In this document: positions 6,589 through 10,447 of the stretch, piece after piece | Layout: every line of letters starts with the position of its first letter | Position numbering within the stretch: position 1 is the first letter of the stretch | Assembly: GCA_018065815.1 (NCBI GenBank) | Contig: JAGHSP010000437.1 | Span: 1 to 10,447 of the forward strand | Direction: 5' to 3' | DNA length: 10,447 nt | Origin: Candidatus Sodaliphilus limicaballi | GTDB taxonomy: Bacteria > Bacteroidota > Bacteroidia > Bacteroidales > Muribaculaceae | Program-made: the position numbers and the translations under genes | Notes under the pieces: model-generated | Told to the model about the DNA's origin: nothing | The model's input: only the letters and a program-made list of their open reading frames with translations | Database searches by the model: none

Positions 6589-7343
6589 TAGATAAAACTC
6601 AATATATTTTTGGTCTTCGTCCCGTTATCGAAGCAATCGAATCGGGAAAGGAAATTGACAAATTATATGTCAAGAAAGACCTCTCTGGCGACTTGAGCAA
6701 GGAGTTGCTCGAAGTTGCTCGTGCTCATGGCGTGCTCGTGCAGCGCGTTCCCGTGCAGCGCATCGACCGCATCACGCGCAAGAACCACCAGGGGGTGCTT
6801 GCAGTGCTCTCGGCGGTCACCTATTATCACCTAGACTCGTTGGTTCCACAGCTATATGAGGATGGTGTAAACCCTTTTGTTGTTGTGCTTGATGGCGTGA
6901 CTGATGTGCGTAACTTTGGCGCCATTGCTCGCACTTGCGAGTGTGCAGGAGTGAGCGCGATAGTTATTCCTGAACGTAATAGTGTGAGCGTCAATGCCGA
7001 TGCAGTCAAGACCTCGGCGGGTGCATTGAATTATTTGCCTGTGTGCCGCGAGAGAAACCTTGTGAACGCAGTGAAGTTCCTGCACGACAGCGGGTTTAAG
7101 ATTGTGGGCACTAGCGACAAGAATTCGCACAACTATACTCATTGCGATTATACAGGTCCTGTGGCCCTTGTGATGGGTAGTGAGGACGAAGGCATTTCGC
7201 CCGAGATCATGAAACTATGTGATACTCGTGCTGTGATTCCCGAGTTTGGCGAGATTAACTCATTGAATGTCTCGGTAGCGTCGGGCATCATGATCTATGA
7301 GGTGGTTCGTCAGCGTCTCAACGACAATCAGGGTGTAATATAA
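6585..7343 (+). CDS. rlmB: SPOUT (TrmH/RlmB family) rRNA 2'-O-methyltransferase
   Basis: This 252-residue protein is a SpoU/TrmH-type RNA 2'-O-ribose methyltransferase, probably RlmB, which methylates a guanosine of 23S rRNA (G2251 in E. coli). The N-terminal domain (about 1-78) starts YIFGLRPVIEAI and includes KNHQGVLA, typical of the substrate-binding domain. The knotted catalytic domain carries motif 1 DGVTDVRNFGAIART (103-117, with Asn110 and Arg116), motif 2 VMGSEDEG (196-203), and motif 3 IPEFGEINSLNVSVASG (218-234). These form the trefoil knot that binds S-adenosylmethionine. E. coli RlmB is similar in length (243). The start codon overlaps the recN stop (ATGA), implying translational coupling. 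The exact target nucleotide cannot be fixed from sequence. Confidence 0.91.
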   Translation: MIDKTQYIFGLRPVIEAIESGKEIDKLYVKKDLSGDLSKELLEVARAHGVLVQRVPVQRIDRITRKNHQGVLAVLSAVTYYHLDSLVPQLYEDGVNPFVVVLDGVTDVRNFGAIARTCECAGVSAIVIPERNSVSVNADAVKTSAGALNYLPVCRERNLVNAVKFLHDSGFKIVGTSDKNSHNYTHCDYTGPVALVMGSEDEGISPEIMKLCDTRAVIPEFGEINSLNVSVASGIMIYEVVRQRLNDNQGVI

Positions 7344-7376
7344 TATTAATGTGTAAATAAAAAGATAATAGATATA

Positions 7377-8309
7377 ATGATTAATCGTGTTCTTATTAGG
7401 GTCAAGGTAGTGCAGGCACTCTATAGTTATGTGCTCACTCGCCCCGACCGCACCTTTGAGCAAGCGAAAAAGGACTTGCAGTTGAGTTTTGAGAAATCTT
7501 ATGAGTTGTACATGTACTTGTTTAAGCTCATCATAGAACTGACGGATCTCCAGGACCGTGCGCTTGATGATGCTCGCAACAAGTTCATGCCCACCGCTGA
7601 AGACTTAAATCCTAACACTCGTTTTGTTGACAACTGGCTTGTGGCGCAGTTGCGTGAAAATGAGGAATTAAATGTGTTTTTCAACGATAAATTGATTTCA
7701 TGGCAGGATGAGATTATCTTCAAGCGTCTCACACTTGACAAAATCTTGCGTAGCGACCTCTACAAAGAGTACATGGCTGCACCGAGCACCGACTGCGCTA
7801 CCGATTGTGAGTTTTGGAAACAAGTGGTGCGTCAGATTTTCCTCAACGACGAAGATATCGCCGAGCAGTTAGAAAACATGTCACTCTTCTGGAGTGTTGA
7901 GGATATTGATACTATGGGACAGTTCATCATCAAGAGCATTCGCAAGTTCCAGGATGGTCAGGACAATCCCATCATGCCCATGTACAAGGACGACGAGGAC
8001 CGTGCATTTGGCGACAAATTGTTCTCTCGCACAGTTCAGATCATGGACGAGAACAATATACTAATCGACTCGTTCATCAAGTCGGAGCGTTGGGACAAGA
8101 ACCGTGTCGCTCTCATGGATCGCCTCATCATGTGTGTTGCAGTCACTGAACTCAAAGGATTTGAGAGCATCCCCACATCGGTAACCCTCAACGAGTACAT
8201 CGAGCTTGCCAAGGAATTCAGTACGCCTAACAGCGGACAGTTTGTCAATGGCATCCTGCATTCTGTAGTTAAAAATCTGCGTGACCGTGGCATCATTGTT
8301 AAGGCATAA
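7377..8309 (+). CDS. nusB: transcription antitermination factor NusB, long Bacteroidota form
   Basis: NusB binds boxA RNA together with NusE (ribosomal protein S10) and supports antitermination and correct folding of rRNA transcripts. The family signature is at the C-terminus: RWDKNRVALMDRLIM (238-252), IPTSVTLNEYIELAKEFS (265-282), and FVNGILHSVVKNLR (289-302). The N-terminus INRVLIRVKVVQALYSY resembles the first NusB helix. At 310 residues the protein is about twice the length of E. coli NusB (139). The extra roughly 150 residues (about 60-210) are helical, charged and inserted ahead of the conserved core; I recall this as usual for Bacteroidota. A 33-nt A/T-rich gap separates it from rlmB, with no terminator visible. 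Other functions for the extra region cannot be excluded. Confidence 0.9.
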   Translation: MINRVLIRVKVVQALYSYVLTRPDRTFEQAKKDLQLSFEKSYELYMYLFKLIIELTDLQDRALDDARNKFMPTAEDLNPNTRFVDNWLVAQLRENEELNVFFNDKLISWQDEIIFKRLTLDKILRSDLYKEYMAAPSTDCATDCEFWKQVVRQIFLNDEDIAEQLENMSLFWSVEDIDTMGQFIIKSIRKFQDGQDNPIMPMYKDDEDRAFGDKLFSRTVQIMDENNILIDSFIKSERWDKNRVALMDRLIMCVAVTELKGFESIPTSVTLNEYIELAKEFSTPNSGQFVNGILHSVVKNLRDRGIIVKA

Positions 8310-8353
8310 CATAAAGAATTAATTATAAACAAAATAACATCTATTTTAGAACT

Positions 8354-8716
8354 ATGTTGAACTACATTTTATTATTTGGCGCTCCTGCTGCTAATGGTAG
8401 CGATGGAGGCAGTGGCTGGACTTCCATTATCATGATTGTTGCTTTGATAGCAATTTTCTATTTCTTCATGATTCGTCCTCAATCACAGAGACAGAAGAAG
8501 GTTAATGAATTTCGCAATAGTCTCAAGAAAGGAGACCATGTGATGACTGCTGGTGGCATTTATGGACGCATCAAGGAAGTAAAGGATACAGTCATCTTGC
8601 TGCAGATAGCCGAAGGCTGTACCATCAAGATTGACAAGACTATGGTTTACCAGTCAACACAGGATGTTGCTGAACTTGGCGCAAATCCTGCTGATGACGC
8701 CAACAAAACTAAATAA
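8354..8716 (+). CDS. yajC: Sec translocase accessory subunit YajC
   Basis: YajC is a small inner-membrane protein that associates with SecDF and the SecYEG translocon during protein export. The 120-residue product has one hydrophobic segment at about 24-40 (SIIMIVALIAIFYFFMI), followed immediately by the family motif RPQSQRQKK (41-49) and a cytoplasmic domain with GDHVMTAGGIYGRI (60-73). The N-terminus has a short, glycine-rich periplasmic stretch. The 44-nt gap after nusB is A/T-rich; a TATTTTAG at 8342-8349 resembles a -7 box but lies too close to the start to serve this gene. secDF is not in the window. Confidence 0.94.
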   Translation: MLNYILLFGAPAANGSDGGSGWTSIIMIVALIAIFYFFMIRPQSQRQKKVNEFRNSLKKGDHVMTAGGIYGRIKEVKDTVILLQIAEGCTIKIDKTMVYQSTQDVAELGANPADDANKTK

Positions 8717-8727
8717 TTAGTCTCAAA

Positions 8728-9711
8728 GTGGGTTTGCTGGATAGATTCATAGGGTGGTGCCATAAAATGCCAGGCGAGAACATTCGTTCGAAGTCGGTAA
8801 TCCAATATTTGGCATTTGTGTGCATCTCATGCGTGCTGTGGTGTATGGTTACATTCAACAGCACTATATCTATGGATATTGAGATACCAGTAGAGGTGAC
8901 ATCCTGTCCGGCAAATGTCCATTTCTTGAGCAACGTGCCCGATACGCTCACTGTCAATGTGAGCAATCGCGGGACGGCTTTCTTGAAATACCTTTTTATG
9001 CCTGCGCCCAGGCTTGAACTGAAGTTCAGCGACTATTGTGATGGTAGCGGCAATTTCAGGGTTGAGCCTGCGCAGCTCAAAAAGGCAATAGCTAACACCT
9101 TGAGCAGAACTACTGTCATTAACTCGGTCTTGCCGGGGGATATCTCTGCCCGTTATACCGACTTGCCTGGCAAACTTGTGCCCGTGGTTCTAGATATGGA
9201 TCTTGCGGCAGCTCCTTCCCATACCCTTAACGGTGTGGTCGAACGCAGTAATGACTCGGTGCTGGTATATGGCGATAGTAAGACTTTGAAGTCAATAACT
9301 CAAGTATATACTTATCATTTCAGCGAGTCGGGGCTGACCGACACATTGCGCCGCAAGGTGACTCTTGCTCCTATTAATGGTGCTGTCATCGAACCCCGTG
9401 CCATCGAAGTCATGATACCTGTGGAGAGAATGGTATTGAGGACGCAGAAGGTGCACGTCTCGGTACGCAATATGCCGCCCAATGTCAATGTGATCGTTTT
9501 CCCGTCGGTGGTTGAAGTTACTTACCGTGCTCCTATGAGTTATTTTAACAATAATAAGAATAATGCGATCACTGCAGTTGTGGACTATAACTCAATCAAC
9601 ATCAATACCCCCGGCAACAAGGTGGAATTGATGGTGGGCGAAGTGCCTGGAGCGTTTGAGAATGTCAGTCTGGAACTTGATAGCGTTGAGTATATCATTG
9701 AAAAACACTAA
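8728..9711 (+). CDS. YbbR-domain membrane-anchored protein (CdaR-like)
   Basis: The 327-residue protein has one N-terminal membrane segment (about 24-43, IQYLAFVCISCVLWCMVTFN without its first residue) followed by an extracytoplasmic, beta-rich region. That region has repeated segments such as IEIPVEVTSCPANV, VPDTLTVNVS, GVVERSNDSVLVYG and VMIPVERMVL, which match the YbbR-like repeat pattern. YbbR proteins include CdaR, the regulator of the diadenylate cyclase CdaA in Firmicutes. CdaA is not nearby, so a link to c-di-AMP is not supported here. The start is GTG at 8728; an in-frame ATG at 8767 (residue 14) is the alternative and would still keep the membrane segment. It follows yajC by 11 nt and precedes coaE by 6 nt, an order common in Bacteroidales. 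Its function is unknown. Confidence 0.84.
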   Translation: MGLLDRFIGWCHKMPGENIRSKSVIQYLAFVCISCVLWCMVTFNSTISMDIEIPVEVTSCPANVHFLSNVPDTLTVNVSNRGTAFLKYLFMPAPRLELKFSDYCDGSGNFRVEPAQLKKAIANTLSRTTVINSVLPGDISARYTDLPGKLVPVVLDMDLAAAPSHTLNGVVERSNDSVLVYGDSKTLKSITQVYTYHFSESGLTDTLRRKVTLAPINGAVIEPRAIEVMIPVERMVLRTQKVHVSVRNMPPNVNVIVFPSVVEVTYRAPMSYFNNNKNNAITAVVDYNSININTPGNKVELMVGEVPGAFENVSLELDSVEYIIEKH

Positions 9712-9717
9712 ATTATT

Positions 9718-10281
9718 ATGCTAATTGCAATAACAGGCGGCATAGGTGCTGGCAAGAGTGTAGTCTCAAGCATATTACGAGCTTTGGGTTATCCCGTGTA
9801 TGACTGTGACAGCGAGGCCAAGAGGCTGATGGTTGCTTCAGCTCCACTGGTTAAAGGCATAAAGGAGTTGCTGGGTGATGATGCTTATTTTCCTGACGGG
9901 TCGCTGAACAAGGCCTTTGTCTCGTCTCGCATCTTTTCAAACCCCGGCTTGGTGGCATCTGTGAATGCCCTGGTTCATCCTGCTGTGCTGCGCGACATTG
10001 AGCGTTGGGCAAGTGAGACCGACAGAGACGAGTGCTTTGTGGAGACTGCCTTGCTGCATGAGAGCAACATGACCTCGATTATTGATAGTGTGTGGATTGT
10101 GACTGCCCCCGTCGAAACATGCATAGCACGTGTCATGAAACGCAATTCAATGAGTGAGGAGCAAGTGCGAGAACGCATCAGCAATCAAAGCAATGATCGC
10201 ATAACCAACGCACATGTCATCATCAACGACAACGTGCAACCTGTCATTCCGCAAGTTCTTAAATTGCTTTTGCTGAAATAA
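9718..10281 (+). CDS. coaE: dephospho-CoA kinase
   Basis: CoaE phosphorylates the 3'-hydroxyl of dephospho-CoA with ATP, the last step of coenzyme A synthesis in the cytoplasm. The 187-residue protein starts with the P-loop GGIGAGKS (7-14) and has the CoaE segments VYDCDSEAKRL (27-37), VHPAVLRDI (86-94), and RISNQ (153-157) in the lid-side helix. The segment that reads D-x-PLLFE in many homologues is VETALLHES here (108-116); an ES/ET-A-LL form is, as I recall, common in Bacteroidota, so I do not regard it as damage. It is the last gene of the head-to-tail series, and no clear terminator follows. The upstream CoA genes are not present in the window. Confidence 0.94.
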   Translation: MLIAITGGIGAGKSVVSSILRALGYPVYDCDSEAKRLMVASAPLVKGIKELLGDDAYFPDGSLNKAFVSSRIFSNPGLVASVNALVHPAVLRDIERWASETDRDECFVETALLHESNMTSIIDSVWIVTAPVETCIARVMKRNSMSEEQVRERISNQSNDRITNAHVIINDNVQPVIPQVLKLLLLK

Positions 10282-10283
10282 TT

Positions 10284-10339
10284 TAGTAGTGTTCGGTTAA
10301 AATTGCGAGAGTTGTTCTAACTTCCCCAAAACACTGCTA
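10284..10339. repeat. imperfect inverted repeat after coaE, possible insertion-sequence end
   Basis: TAGTAGTGTT (10284-10293) pairs over all ten positions with AACACTGCTA (10330-10339), with one G-T wobble, around a 36-nt loop. Inside it GTTA (10296-10299) can pair with TAAC (10318-10321). The left arm continues as CGGTTAAAATTG, which resembles terminal repeats I recall from Bacteroidota IS4-type elements, starting almost directly after the coaE stop. No T-run follows, so it is not a standard terminator. The mobile-element reading is from memory and the element itself would lie outside the window. Confidence 0.35.
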
Positions 10340-10350
10340 GTTACGACACT

Positions 10351-10378
10351 TTGGCATAACCTGGGCTTGGTATAGAAT
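10351..10378 (+). promoter_or_regulatory. possible promoter toward the window end
   Basis: TTGGCA (10351-10356) and TAGAAT (10373-10378) are separated by 16 nt, resembling a general sigma-70 promoter. The Bacteroidales box TAnnTTTG is not present. It would drive the possible partial gene at 10389 or an RNA beyond the window. Support is weak. Confidence 0.2.
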
Positions 10379-10400
10379 AAAAAAGAAAATGTCTTTTTTA
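10378..10400. other. A/T-only-type hairpin at the window end
   Basis: TAAAAAAGA (10378-10386) and TCTTTTTTA (10392-10400) are perfectly complementary over 9 bp with loop AAATG. With a single G-C pair the stem is weak as RNA, but it would cover the ATG at 10389 of the possible partial gene. It could be part of a bidirectional terminator or simply a mirror of A and T tracts. Confidence 0.4.
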
Positions 10401-10447
10401 GTTTATATGGCTCACGCCAAGAACCGTGCTCAAGGGAGTGAGCAGCG
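10389..10447 (+). CDS. possible 5' end of a gene cut by the window edge
   Basis: From ATG 10389 the frame stays open to the window edge (about 19 codons), with a second in-frame ATG at 10407. The codons after 10407 (GCT CAC GCC AAG AAC CGT) resemble those of the neighbouring genes, and the base composition changes abruptly from A/T-rich to G/C-rich there. The fragment is too short to identify. GCTCAC (10410-10415) and GTGAGC (10438-10443) are complementary, so an RNA gene is an alternative. Confidence 0.25.
   Translation, partial: MSFLVYMAHAKNRAQGSEQ

Noticed and set aside
8342..8349. TATTTTAG as a promoter -7 box for yajC
   Set aside because: It has one mismatch and is 4 nt from the yajC ATG, so transcription would start at or inside the gene.
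1..10447. A novel defence, mobile or biosynthetic system spanning the window
   Set aside because: Every full-length gene belongs to a known conserved family in a familiar Bacteroidales order; no CRISPR repeats, toxin-antitoxin pair, phage genes or complete insertion sequence are visible.

Overview
The window looks like an ordinary, well-preserved chromosomal segment of a Bacteroidales bacterium (Bacteroidota), probably a gut lineage related to Muribaculaceae or Prevotella. The evidence is the gene content (a DUF4835/PorD-type secreted protein, a roughly 310-residue NusB, a DnaQ-like exonuclease directly after dnaN, and the order yajC - YbbR - coaE), the lack of Shine-Dalgarno sequences, A/T-rich leaders, and a perfect Bacteroidales -7 promoter box (TAnnTTTG type) ahead of dnaN. 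All recognisable genes are on the + strand and have similar codon use.

Layout. Positions 1-1437 hold a stand-alone TrpB2-type tryptophan synthase beta chain, followed by a rho-independent terminator near 1496-1525. About 0.5 kb of A/T-rich, strikingly C-poor non-coding DNA follows (1538-2020). It ends in the dnaN promoter and a leader with a small hairpin and two back-to-back palindromes. From 2021 to 10281 nine genes run head to tail with gaps of 44 nt or less and no internal terminator that I can see: dnaN (sliding clamp), a DEDDh exonuclease, a DUF4835/PorD-like exported protein, recN (break repair), rlmB-like rRNA 2'-O-methyltransferase (4-nt overlap with recN), nusB (antitermination), yajC (Sec accessory subunit), a YbbR-domain membrane-anchored protein, and coaE (last step of CoA synthesis). 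This is probably one long housekeeping operon, or two joined ones (dnaN-rlmB and nusB-coaE).

The last 166 bases after coaE have no recognised gene. They contain inverted repeats, a motif that resembles the end of a Bacteroidota insertion sequence, and possibly the first codons of a gene cut by the window edge.

The genes serve replication and repair, ribosome maturation and rRNA transcription, envelope export, and CoA supply. I see no defence system, CRISPR array, phage, toxin-antitoxin pair or biosynthetic cluster. The observations worth following up are the apparent absence of coaBC from its usual slot beside the exonuclease, the symmetric elements around the dnaN promoter and start, and the tail after coaE.
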